From Aspidapion aeneum (lineage: Eukaryota; Arthropoda; Insecta; Coleoptera; Brentidae): 64,000 bases of DNA. Positions 31,721 through 42,060 of the stretch are shown here, piece by piece (within the stretch, counting starts at the first letter, position 1; every line of letters begins with the position of its first letter). The notes beneath the pieces were generated by a model that made no database searches, was not told the origin of the DNA, and was given only the letters and a program-made list of their open reading frames with translations. Location: contig OY755039.1 of assembly GCA_963576565.1 (NCBI GenBank), positions 72,124,771 to 72,188,770 on the forward strand. The letters run 5' to 3'. The translations under genes were made by a program, and so were the position numbers.

Positions 31721-33109
31721 TATCGATTTTTTGTTAAACATTGTGGTTATTAATATTAAAAATGGTTAAAAGGTATTATTAAGATAATGAGAGTATGGTT
31801 GTATTGTTAATTAATGTGCACCAAATCAGCAGATAAGTATTTTGTAGTGATGTAAAGAATAAACCAAAAAAGTTTTGGGTATTTGTGTTAGATTATATTT
31901 TTAAGTATTTTTTTAATTATAATGTGTTTGGTGATGGCAATTTATAAAATTTTATACAAATATATTTTTTATCCTCATGAAGTATTTTTTTCATAAACAA
32001 AGGAGGTAGGTACTCACTACTTCAGATAATAATTTCAGAAAAATAGTTAGTGTCCATTCTTAAATTCCGTAAGGGTGGGGGTCGGACTTTAGCCTTACCA
32101 CAGTTTAGTTTAGCTTTGCTTTACGCTCAATAATTTTTTAATATGCTTTTTTCTAAATGCGGTGGAAGGGGGTGGAGTCAAAAATCCTGAATTTTTGCGT
32201 TACGTAATTTAAAAATGTTTCTTTACCTTTGTTGACACTTCATATGTGACTGATTGAACTGGAAAAAAATTCATGAATTAACTTGTTTAATATTGTTACA
32301 GTAATATATTAAAAAATAATAATTTAATTATACAAAGACTAGATTATAAAGTATACCTAAATAATATAAAATTTTATTGATATAAAACATTAAAGTACCT
32401 ATAGATATTATTCTTAAAAAAATAAGAAAATATGTCAAATAATAAAATAAATACTTAATTTATAAAATATCAATTAACTAATACCATTAGAAATAAATGA
32501 CAAATTTATAGGAAAAATATTTACAAGTTTTGCCATTATACAATAAATGCCATATAAGTAAGTACCTAATTAATAAGGTAACCAGTATCCCTTCTCAACA
32601 ATTTCTAGCCTGGATAAAATAACTAATAGCATAAACTAATATTAGTTTATGCTAATAGCTTCGTTCTTTCAAGACATTGGACAGTCTAAAACCGTATAAA
32701 AAATCCAAATGCGTGCGCAAAACTGTTTTCAAATAGGTTTGGGCAGATGGAGCGACCAAATAACAAGTCGAAAGAAATGAATACTTTGCGAATAGTGATC
32801 GATTTATCTAGAGTTAAATTGAAAGTCATGTGACTAAAAGAAAGGGTAGGTTTCGCACGAAATCGAGAGCTCTAAATAAATGTTGCACACATAAAAAAAA
32901 ACATTTGTAAAGTACCTTGCGAAATTGTATGTAAATTTTGTTAAAATGAATTACAGCCATACTAGTTTTGTTTCTTACACATTTTTTATAAAATTACATA
33001 GAATTACAGCAATACAATTTTAAATGTAGTTCTTTAAATTGCAGATAAAATAAACGTAATTTGATTTATATTCACAAACTATAAACCACTCAGACTATCT
33101 TATATACTT
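31721..33109. other. Intergenic, one small palindrome only
   Basis: Strongly AT-rich. The only structured item is the perfect 26-base palindrome at 32628-32653 (AGCATAAACTAAT / ATTAGTTTATGCT). No coding signal. Confidence 0.45.
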
Positions 33110-33650
33110 AAACTAAGTACCAGGTGAGCCAAAAAAAATCGGTCAATTTTTTTTATTATAACTTTTGAACTATACCATCGATTTTAATAGGCCACACTGC
33201 ACTTGGCAGAGAACTTATCAGAGTTTTAAGCAAATATATTTTTTGTCCGCCATCTCAAGTTCCAAGATGGCGGACGAAATTGTACCCTTCAAGCATGCTC
33301 ATTTATTCTTGTTTTGCGAACATGTTTTAATTATTTTTTTTATATAAGTGAAAAAGCTGAATTTCTGCCACGCACAACAAGGTACGAATCAGCAAAATCG
33401 GTTAGGTGGTTCTAAAAAATATATTCTTGTTTCAACCATTGTTTTGAATATTATACGATTGCCTTGCCATGTCTGCATTTATTTCCTAATAATTTTATTA
33501 GTACAAAACCGATTTTAATGAAATAAAAAACCTCCTGGTGAGAATTAGTTGCTTTTTAAAGATTATAATCAAAATTTATCGCCATCTTAAAATTTAATGC
33601 AATCGTATAATTTGTAAAACAATGGTTAAAACAAAATCAGATTTTCTGAG
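33110..33650 (+). repeat. Dispersed repeat, copy B (pairs with 10965-11640)
   Basis: Same phrase order as copy A. A short frame (33165-33347) across it is not a gene. Confidence 0.7.
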
Positions 33651-34467
33651 AACCACTACACCGATTTTATTAATTTGTACTTCTTTATACCGGAGAAAAG
33701 TAGTGTTGTAACCCCATTTAGTAAAAAATATACTTGTCCTTATTTTTGTATTTAAACATTTTCTTTTATTTATAAAACCCCTCCTATTTTATATCTTTAA
33801 ACAAATGAACAAAAGGCTTCATAAATTAATTAAAAATATATAATAATTCAGTAATTACTAAATAATTACTTCAGTAGTTTTTTCTTAATTTTTTCTAAAT
33901 AAAAATTAAGTGGCGTCCAAATTAAACAAAACCATCATATCTATTATTCACATTAGAACATTTAGAAGTTAACATCTACGCATTAAGGTCGTTTCATATT
34001 TTTTTATTAGACCTATGACCCAATGCCCCCAGATGAACAGCTGCCGGAGCTGATGTACTTATTTTTTTTGAAAATAGGATATTTAAAAAAAAATCCTGTT
34101 GGAGAAAAAAAATGGCTGCAACCTTGTTGAAGTTTACACTTCTGCCGTGTGGTCTTAAGCACACACAATTTTTTTATTTATTTTTTTAGTTCCCGTCTTA
34201 TAGGTTTTTAAGTAAAACAAAATATTATAAACACACTGTGGGTATATTAACGACGCGGTTGTTAATATGCCCAGTTATATAATAATTTTCATATAAAAAA
34301 AATTATTAAAACTTTCTTTAAATTAATTGAGTGATGATAGATTAATAAATTGGTATGATTTCCAAAGTTATAAACTAAAGAAAATGTACCCAAATTTGCG
34401 TTTTTTCTTAGGGTGGGCATATTTGACCCTGATATAATCAAAAAACCAAAGTTGGCTCAGAGTTTTT
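33651..34467. other. 3' flank of host gene 2
   Basis: A fragment at 34135-34175 matches the LINE 3' region near 23890 (GCCGTGTGGTCTTAAGCACA). Poly(A) signals for the - strand gene cannot be singled out in this AT-rich stretch. Nothing else recognised. Confidence 0.4.
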
Positions 34468-34597
34468 TCAAGCAGCTAAAGCTGGAATCGAAGGAAACTT
34501 CCTACCGCAAGAAAACCGGGCACAATCCCTCTGCTTTATGGCGTCCATAACTTCCTGCAGATGATGGCTCACTGAGTGGGCTACGTCCGGATGTAAT
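34468..34597 (-). CDS. Host gene 2, last exon (C-terminal cysteine pair)
   Basis: On the - strand an acceptor TTTTGTTCCAG precedes position 34597, and the stop TGA is the complement of 34468-34470. The 43 codons read LHPDVAHSVSHHLQEVMDAI then KQRDCARFSCGRKFPSIP and end LAA. The first base completes a Thr codon split with the exon at 49957-50160 (AC|A). The C-x4-C pair (CARFSC) matches in position the last pair of gene 1's final exon. It faces gene 1 tail to tail; the two stops are about 5 kb apart. The 15.4-kb intron before it is filled with repeats. Confidence 0.75.
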
Positions 34598-34858
34598 CTG
34601 GAACAAAAGAGCACAATAATTTAATTTTCCCTTTTACGTAGGAAAAGCTTAGAAAATATTGGAATAAGAAAAGAACAGTAGGTAATAGGGTGTTTGGGTT
34701 TTTTAAATTTTAGGCTTAGTAAACACAACCGTGTTTAAGGATCATAAAAATTTAGAAATCAAATAAGTTTTGATGGCTAATCGGGTAAAAAGAAGTTTTT
34801 GTTTCTCTAATGTTTTACCGTGGGTAGCTCAAAAGTTTATCCTCATGGGGATCCAAGA

Positions 34859-35480
34859 CATATACGTAATATTCCAATACTCCCTGTTACATATTTACAC
34901 AAGCGCGGATTTGAGGGGGGTAACGGGGTAATTACCCCCCCTAGAAAATAAAATATATACCTTTTCCTATTAAAATAAGGGAAAACAGGAAAATTACCCC
35001 CCCTAGAAAAAAAAATATATTACAAAAAAAAAATTCGTCGCCTATTACCCCCCCTAGATTTTGACCCAGATCCGCGCTTGTATTTACACAATGGTTGGCG
35101 TTTGATGCAAACATTCAGAAATAAAGATACGAAAAATGCACAGATACCAAATTTACATAGATAGTTTTTGTCAACTGTACGCCGATGATTTAACGTAACG
35201 AATACAAGAATAAAATAATATTCATGCGTAAAAGTATAACCAATCAGGACATTTTACCTTAAGGACTGCAAAAAGGATTGACATTGCTATTTCAAATATG
35301 TTTGCATTCTGCATCGTACGGTACCGTAGGTCTTGCAATAATACGTACTATATGGAAATAATATGCATATTATGTCTTTGAAAGCAGCCAATCAGGTCTT
35401 TTTTGCTTATGGACCCCAAGGCCCTTATTTTTGCATCATGAATGGGTAGTTACCGTGGGTATTGGAATATTATGTATATG
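34859..35480. mobile_element. 622-bp TIR element inside the foldback arm
   Basis: It starts CATATACGTAATATTCC and its other end, read in reverse, is CATATACATAATATTCC: at least 22 inverted bases with one mismatch. It is flanked by ATCCAAGA (34851-34858) and GTCCAAGA (35481-35488), an 8-bp duplication with one change. The uninterrupted arm reads GTCCAAGA at this place, which proves the insertion. No coding capacity. It contains the hAT-like MITE. Confidence 0.85.
34900..35080. mobile_element. hAT-like MITE, 181 bp, with perfect 8-bp TSD
   Basis: It begins CAAGCGCGGATTTGAGG and ends CCAGATCCGCGCTTG, and is flanked on both sides by TATTTACA (34892-34899 and 35081-35088). An 8-bp duplication with a CA-starting, GCGGAT-containing terminus is typical of hAT MITEs. 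The interior has GGTAATTACCCCCCCTAG repeats. It is the youngest layer of the nest. Confidence 0.9.
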
Positions 35481-36035
35481 GTCCAAGATCTAATGGACAC
35501 CTAATAAGTGACAGTTAACTGTTTCGTCCTTATGGGACGCCTCAGAAACTGCTTGGTCAATGAGAGACCCTTGCGAAGTTAATGAGACTATAGTGAGAAA
35601 ACTTCCGCAGGAAGCGCCATCTACCGAGACACGAGAGAAACTAGAGCAAGAGCTGGCGAGTAACAAACTGCTATATATATCGATCGATAAAAAGATCGAT
35701 TGGGAAAAAAAGAATCCATCCGTGACTTTCGACAGCGCTTTTGTCTTTCAGGTCAGATTAACGCTGATTACTCACTTTCAAGACGTGAGCGTCAATCAGC
35801 GGAATTTTTAAGCCAAATAAATACTAACAAACGTAACGCAAGCGTGTTACATTGACCAAGCAGAGTTCTGAGGAGTCCCATAAGGACGAAAAAACTGTCA
35901 ACACTTAGTAGGTGTCCATTAGATCTTAGACAACCGTGAGTATAAGCTTTTAAGCTACCCACGGTAAAATATGAGAGAAACAAAAACTTCTTTTTACCCG
36001 ACTAACCACGAAAACTTGTTTGATTTTTAAATTCA

Positions 36036-36367
36036 CGCGTACTAAAGTTTACATTTTAATAAAAATTTAATTTTTTCAAAAAATTTAAATATAGTCACCA
36101 CAAACAAATTTTAGAACTTTTGTATTAGCGACTAAGGTTAATCTAAAAGCGTGAACGAAATTTTCCTAGGCCTAGTTTTTTTGGAACCATATAAACTCCG
36201 ATATTTCCTATGGCCGCTATATTGGATGTACATGTCATTAAAGCGGAGCATAAAAAGAGCTTTTCAGTTTCAACCATAGGCTAGGTATAAATACTTTTCG
36301 TGTTAATGCCTTCAGGGGTTGAAACAGAGTATACTAATTGTCATTGGTCTATGGGTTGAAAGCTCTT
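36036..36367. other. Intron of gene 2, nothing recognised
   Basis: No clear feature. Confidence 0.35.
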
Positions 36368-37310
36368 GGGTGGCGGAACAAAGATCGAAAAACAAAAGAT
36401 CGAAAAACAAAAGATCGAAAAACAAAAGATCGAAAAGGCAAAAGATCGAAAATACACTAAAAACAAAAGATCAAAAGACAAAAGATCAAAAATACAGAGG
36501 AACCGAACCGAACCGAACCATTGTTCGAAACCAAACCGAACCGAACCGAAAGATCGAAAAGGCAAAAGATCGAAAATACAAAAGATCGAAAAACAAAAGA
36601 TCGAAAAACAACAGATCGAAAATACAGAAGATCGAAAGTACAAAAGATCGAAAGGTAAAAGATCGAAAAACAAAATATCAGAAAACAAAAGATCGAAAAA
36701 AAGTCGCATGTAAATAAGATCGAAATATACAAAATGACGCGTATCATGTTTGCTTAGGTATATTCAGATAAACAGTTTAGGCAAGGTCAGGTAAGGTAAA
36801 CCTAACCGTTAAATAAACCAATGGCTTGCCATACTTAACACAAATCATATGGTTCGATAAAGGGGTCTCTTTTTCAATCATATTTTTTCAAAACAAAAGT
36901 TTCCTGATTTCTTTGCCGGGATCCTTGAGGGTGTGTAACCAAACCGAACCGAACCGAACCGAGAAAGAGAGCCTATAGTTGAACCGGTTCGGTTCGGTTT
37001 AGTTATACACCCTCTAGGATCCCGGAAAAGAAGTCAGGAAAGTTTTTTTTGTTTAAACTATGTAGTAGCGATATTTTGAAACGCGCTATTTTGATACGCG
37101 CTATTTTGATCTTTTGTCTTTCGATCTTTTGTACTTTCGATCTTTTGCATTTTCGATCTTTTGTTTTTCGATCTTTTGTAGTTTCAATCTTTTTTTTTTC
37201 GATCTTTTGTGGTTTCGATCTTTTATCTTTTCGACCTTTTGTATTTCGATCTTTTGTCTTTTCGATCTTTTGTTTTTCGATCTTTTGTATTCGATCTTTG
37301 TTCCGCTACC
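36368..37310. repeat. Inverted minisatellite (AGATCGAAAAACAAA / TTTGTTTTTCGATCT)
   Basis: The left arm 36380-36715 is made of AAAAGATCGAAAAACA-type units of about 15 bases, and the right arm 37105-37305 of their reverse complement. The outermost bases also mirror (GCGGAACAAAGATCG at 36375, CGATCTTTGTTCCGC at 37290). The loop contains another inverted unit, 36918-37026, beginning CCGGGATCCTTGAGGGTGTG and ending CACCCTCTAGGATCCCGG, with AACCGAACCGAACC inside. Open frames of over 100 codons on both strands are translations of the repeat (Arg/Ser/Lys or Phe/Ile/Ser) and are not genes. Confidence 0.85.
36918..37026. repeat. Small foldback unit with GGATCC ends
   Basis: The outer arms CCGGGATCCTTGAGGGTGTG and its mirror enclose AACCGAACCGAACCG and its mirror. 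The end phrase CCGGGATCCTAGAGRRTGT recurs at 63060-63080 and 63980-64000, each time preceded by a CTGACTTCYT-like or TGGCCTCTTTC-like stretch. Confidence 0.65.
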
Positions 37311-37384
37311 GGAAAACTCTTACCTTTGGGAACACAATTTCACTTATTAGACATCTGTCAAACTCATGTCCATATGGCGTCCAT

Positions 37385-37480
37385 AAACAAAATTTCGGAC
37401 TTCCATTTTCTTTATTTATTTTAAACACGACGTTTTGGTTAGTAAGAATCTCTAAGCGTTTTCGAGTGTAAATTTGATTT
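37385..37480 (+). repeat. Dispersed repeat matching 30325-30430
   Basis: AACAAAATTTCGGACTTCCA..GTCTTTATTTATTTTAAA-ACACGAYGTTT(C/T)GGTTAGTAAG..TCTCTAA.CGTT is shared in the same order and orientation. No known function. Confidence 0.65.
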
Positions 37481-37779
37481 CTTGACCCATTTTTTTTCAA
37501 GCTAATTTTATCTTATTTGGATTATAGTTTACTTTAATAAAAACTAGTGTAGTATCACTTGCATTTTTAGTGTTTCTGTGCGAAAACCTGTTTTTTTAAT
37601 AAATTCCCATTTTCTGTTATCCAAAGATAGGCTTTTTTTTTTGTAAATCCAATATGACGGCCATTAGAAACACCAAAGTTGGCTCTGGTTCCAAAAAAAT
37701 TAGAAGGCATAGGAATATACGATCCCACATAGCACAAAAATCACATTAACGTTAAATTAACGTGAACAAAAATAATAAA

Positions 37780-38171
37780 TCACAATGGTTAGTTTTAGCG
37801 CCCTCATATAAATTAAACAACGAGGAGAATTTAGTGGCATAAGGGCAAGGAAAAATAAGAAAAATAAGATAATAAAAAGATTTACCTGAAGCTTGGATCG
37901 AACCAGCGACCGACCGCCATCCCCATATAATACCTACCGTGTCCTCGTAGCTATCGGAAGCTTGACAACACACACCCATATTAACAAAGAAAAATTAGAG
38001 ATGAAGAAACGGTTTCCGAATAGGCGGATTTTTAACCACTGCCTTGGTAGCTCAGTGGAAGAGCGTTTGCCTAGTTAGCGAGAGGTCGCTGGTTCGATCC
38101 CAGCCAGAGGTAAATCTTTTTATTATCTTATTGTTCCTTGCCCTTATGCCAGTAAATTCGCCTCGTTGTTT
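37780..38171. mobile_element. Inverted dimer of a tRNA-derived SINE, 392 bp
   Basis: It is flanked by AAAAATAATAAA on both sides (37768-37779 and 38172-38183), a 12-bp target duplication of the kind LINE machinery makes. The left part is the reverse of the right part: AACAACGAGG.GAATTTA.TGGCATAAGGGCAAGGAA.AATAAGATAATAAAAAGATTTAC (37815-37886) mirrors 38110-38170. Each side carries a tRNA-like head: B-box GGTTCGATCC at 38091 on +, and at 37895-37904 on -. Only one head has a good A-box. Confidence 0.75.
38040..38112 (+). tRNA. tRNA-like SINE head (pseudo-tRNA)
   Basis: The A-box TAGCTCAGTGG lies at 38048-38058 and the B-box GGTTCGATCCC at 38091-38101. The acceptor ends TGCCTTG and AGAGGTA pair mostly, the D-arm is GCTC/GAGC, and the anticodon stem TTTGC/GCGAG pairs with wobbles and would place AGT in the anticodon. 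It is followed by the SINE body AAATCTTTTTATTATCTTAT. Because the same head and body recur at 52776-52905 and the stems are imperfect, I take it as a SINE head rather than a working tRNA gene. Confidence 0.6.
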
Positions 38172-39146
38172 AAAAATAATAAAGTTATTTTTTGCTAGAA
38201 AACAACCTCATACCATGTAATATTTGTTTTGTTAAATCTACTTGCTTAAAAAAAATATTACTTAAAAACAAGGAGGAATCAAGTTATAAAAATGTAAGTT
38301 TCTGGTGCTGTGTATATAACGTCTTTTTTACCCTCGTTATTTTCATATGCCAAATTCACACTTGAAAAGTCCTCCATAACAAGTTCTAAAACGCCACTAG
38401 ATTAAGACTTCTCAAACCTACTAACTTTCTGCGTCTTTTTTTGTCACGTTCTTTTTAATAACATTTTTTTAACTTAAAAGTGACGCGAAAGGAAGTTATA
38501 AAAGTTTACTAGTTTAGGACTACACTTCAAGATAATTATAAAAGATGGCGCTCAAGACAAGAAAAAATCTCTATACATACGTTATGTTTTCTTTAAAAGC
38601 TAAACAAGATTTTTCAACAGTATTTATTTATCCAATTCAGGTTGCACACAGTACATGAGTACCAAACTAGCAAACTAGTAAACACTTTCACACAATATTA
38701 ATGTGCCTTTATCAGGTCGTCGTGATGGTGAAGGATCAGGCATCAGTTCATTAACTGGTTTTTGGAGTTTAGAGGCCAAAGCACTCCCGGATAGATTTCG
38801 ACGAAGTAACAAATTTTGGCAATAGATGGCACTGCTTCTAATAAAATCTTAAAAATATTTACTGGAAAAGCCATGCAAGTCGCGTTTTAAAATTCGTGTA
38901 GAAAAGGCGTGAACCCAATGTGATTTTGACGTAGATTAAAATCTACTTAGAATTCACTTGAAAATAACATAAAAACATTGATGTTTTGATTTGATAATGG
39001 CGTTATTACAATGCCATTTTTAGCAACGTTATTTTTTATAACGTTAATGAATAACCTATTAAGCTTGTTTTCATATTTTTTCCAGCAGCTTTTAAAATCA
39101 ACTTTCTTTTTTTCTCACGCGTCTTTTACGTGTTGTGCTATGCGGG

Positions 39147-40200
39147 ATTGCTATAGAAAACCACCAAAAATGTAATGCATCTTTGAATAAAAAACCGTGC
39201 GTATATACAAAAAATTTTAATTTTTTTTTCATATTTTGCCACAAACCACAATCAAACAAATCAGTGTTAAGTTTAGTTATGTGGCCAAAAGACATCGTTT
39301 CCTGCTGAAAGCAAAACACTGCACTGACTCCTGTCTAGGACCAACTAACTTGATTTAAAAGTACAATCCAAAGTACTGTACTTTAAAAAAGAGCATAAAA
39401 TGGTCACAAGGCCTGTCTGCCAGTGTTTGATAGTGAGAAATAAAACTGGAATAAAAAAAAGCTAGATAATAAGTCTGCTGTGGAAATATTTCCAAAATAT
39501 TAATACATCCTACCAATGTAAATATATATATATTTTTTTATATCAAAAGACGTCAGTTTTTTCAACTACCATTTGGTTGCTACATTTTCCTGGGAGAGGG
39601 GGCCGGAAAGCTGTAGAGGGCCCAGCTCCCCAGGCCCCCTGCTATTACGCCGGTGACTCACATCCACAATAAATTGGCCCCTCTGCCCCCCCTGCCTGGA
39701 TCCGCCGCTAGTTCTACATAAAAACGTAAGAAACGTAATTATGTGGTATTATCGTCATTTAACTCAAACACAATTACCTACACAATCAAGAGAAATAATA
39801 AAAACCTAGTTTTTTTACCGAATGAAAAATTAAAAGATGTTCGCAACTTTCACTGAGACGTAATTAAAGTGTCTTGCTGCACAGACTGTTAATAATAATC
39901 TATTTTTTCTTTTGTACACTCGCCCACTTTTTCAATGTCTTCTTATTTTTCCTATATTGGAACCCTATGCTGGAACAACGTTGTAACAGCCATTAAGTGT
40001 AAATGCAGTATTTCCGGAGAGGAGACTATTTTTCTTATGTGGCAATATTTACATTTTTTTAAAAATGCACAATATATTTGACTATATTTTATTCTAATTT
40101 TTCGATTCAGCTAAATTATAGGATTTCTTTTACCTAGTATGTTTAAGCTTCATTTGTATTTCACAGTTATTAAGTTTTTTGGACTCAAGTTAATGTTGTG
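39147..40200. other. Intron of gene 2, nothing recognised
   Basis: AT-rich, apart from a GC-rich patch at 39590-39710 (CTGGGAGAGGGGGCC ... CCTGGATCCGCCGCTAG) that resembles the end of a hAT-type MITE. Confidence 0.4.
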
Positions 40201-40229
40201 TTAGAAAAAAATAATAATTTCTGCGCGCG

Positions 40230-42060
40230 TTACCGAAATAACCTAATGTTTCCGAAATTACGAATCTTATGTAAGATTTTCAAGAAAACACATTTTTAGA
40301 AATAATTATTTAATTTCACATAAACAAAAAGTAAATTCAAAAGGTTAAATACTAATACATGAACTGAAACACATAAAATGAAATACCCACTTGTTTTTTA
40401 TTTATTTATTTTTTGAACATAAAGGGCAGAAAATTTTTTTCCCAACTTTATGCAAATTATAATTAATAATGCATTTAAGGTGATAAGTTCTGCTACAGTT
40501 AAAACATTTACGTCCTTCGTTTTGGGTATTTAAGTTTAAAATACAAACGTAGCAAAGACCTTGAGTCACTTTAACATTATTTTCAAAAGTACGTAGTGAA
40601 ACATTTAAGATTATGTTAATTTTTTTAGGTTTTTTTTTCTTTCTCATCCAAAGAAGACGACACATCTGTTTTACAATGTATAAGGAGAATGTTGTGTTCA
40701 TAGAAGAAAAATTAGATATAATTTTGCAAACTGCAATTAACTAAAAATATAATTTATTAAAAAAGGATACCAGGAACATTAAAAAGTTGCATGTCAGGAG
40801 ATTGCCTACAATTTCTTGAGTCCAAAGCCAGGTTGGGACTAGTACATGTTTCTCGTTCGGAAGTTTCACAAACAGTATTTAATTTCGGTTATTATGTCTT
40901 GTCCTTGTAGTACCATTCTATCAGCTTTCCGTTTGAGTGACCCTCCCACACCGTCCATTGGTCCCTTGCCATGGCCACTTTCACTATAATTCCATGACAT
41001 TGACTCAATATTTTTAAAATACTGGGGATTTTTTTGCACATCAATGTTTATGAACTCTTTTTCTTGCTTGTTCTTTAACCTTTTCGTTACTTTTCTTTTT
41101 TTTAATCTTAATTTTCATGTGTTTTTATGTCCGATATTTTATTTGCATTTACTTTTTTTCTTAGGAGTTCAGGTTTCAAACTAGTTTTTTTTTTGATTGA
41201 CTTGAATTTCCGACTTAAAATCGCAAGTTTGAATCGAAGAAGACACACCTGAAGTGGAAGGCTTAATCAACTTCTCTTCACTGTCGTTCGTCAATTGTTG
41301 TTCACATATTTTATCAATTAAAACAGACTTTTTTATTTCTTTTATTTTGTTCTTTTTTTCCTCTTTAATCTTTAAATTGATTTCGTAAGCTTTCTTTCTG
41401 TCTTGGGTTAATTTTTCTTTTAAAGATTTTAGTTTTTCACTGTCCATCATGTTAGCCTATATTTAAAACAAAATACTAATCATTTCGGTAACAAAACATC
41501 ATTTCGGTAACACAAGATACCTTTAGAAAATGTTACCGAAATGATGATGTCTAGGTGTACTTTAGGTTATTAAAATTTTGAGGTTATGTACATGGCCTGT
41601 TTCCCGAAAAAAAAACTAGTTTGTATTGCCTATTTAGGGCAAAAAGTCTAATAACTAAGTGGTTACCGAAATGGCCAATAATAAGTATACGCCCAAAATA
41701 TCAGTCATTTATTATTTTATTTAAAAAAAACTTACCAAATTACTTAAAAAACACTACCACTAATTAATGCACCCACTTCACCTGCATATTACACGTGAAA
41801 GAAATAAACAACAATTTAAGTCGGTATTGCAGATTTCTTCGCTTAAAACTTATGTTACCGGGATGATGCGAGAGGTCTGTGACATCACATTTTAGTCTAC
41901 AATATTTTTGCTACAGAGCACTAGAAAATTTCATATATCTAAATCAAAAGTAAAATTTTTCTATAAAAATGTCTCTTAAGGGTTATTGCGTAAAAAATTG
42001 TTTAATATATTTAGTTTTAAAGTTAAAATTTTGACTGTGGGACAGTTACCGAAATGACGA
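40230..42060. repeat. Cluster of GTTACCGAAATGA motifs
   Basis: The motif or close variants occur at about 40232, 40251, 41481 (reverse), 41499 (reverse), 41532, 41662, 41854 and 42045. That is about eight in 1.8 kb, around the gene-like remnant. The word is not noticeable elsewhere in the window. Subterminal motif clusters are typical of DNA transposons (transposase binding), but I did not find matching terminal inverted repeats. Confidence 0.55.
40390..41455 (-). pseudogene. Gene-like remnant: basic/acidic ORF, HGKGPMDGVGG motif, PHD-type finger
   Basis: Three - strand open frames follow one another. 41450-41181 starts MMDSEKLKSLKEKLTQDRKK and is a Lys/Glu-rich coiled-coil-like segment. About 41100-40866 contains YFKNIESMSWNYSESGHGKG followed by PMDGVGGSLKRKADRM. 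40701-40402 is Lys-rich, then carries a C4HC3 pattern (CYVC, KCFNC, YHLKC, CPLC) as in PHD fingers. A 'HGKG..DGVGG..KR' motif occurs, as I recall, in a large family of uncharacterised, often multi-copy insect and cnidarian proteins thought to be mobile-element-linked; I could not check this. The order coiled coil, motif, finger is coherent, but the pieces lie in different frames without clear splice sites, so either a decayed element gene or a multi-exon gene remains. Confidence 0.5.

Larger units (their letters stand above)
34742..36035. mobile_element. Foldback element with nested insertions
   Basis: The right arm 35848-36035 is the reverse of a left arm now split into 34742-34858 and 35482-35557. 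Shared phrases are CATTGACCAAGCAG, GAGGAGTCCCATAAGGACGA, TTAGATCTTGGAC, GCTACCCACGGTAAAA and CCGATTAGCC. The arms are about 190 bases and the loop about 290 (35558-35847). The left arm is interrupted by a 622-bp TIR element flanked by an 8-bp duplication. A lone arm copy is at 5145-5345. The loop is open for about 83 codons on the + strand (35560-35811) but has no recognised domain. Confidence 0.8.
37724..39146 (+). mobile_element. TIR DNA transposon, copy 2 (1423 bp, interrupted)
   Basis: It starts CCCACATAGCAC and ends GTGCTATGCGGG, flanked by AT on both sides. It is homologous along its length to copy 1 and, in reverse, copy 3. It is longer because of a 392-bp insertion at 37780-38171. No transposase. 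It lies in the last intron of host gene 2, in antisense. Confidence 0.85.

Noticed and set aside
36319..37471. Open frames up to 140 codons on both strands, Arg/Ser/Lys- or Phe/Ile/Ser-rich
   Set aside because: They follow the inverted AGATCGAAAAACAAA minisatellite and are repetitive in the same 15-base period.
38040..38112. Functional tRNA-Thr gene
   Set aside because: Stems are imperfect, a SINE body follows directly, and the same head-body unit recurs at 52776-52905 with a decayed B-box.
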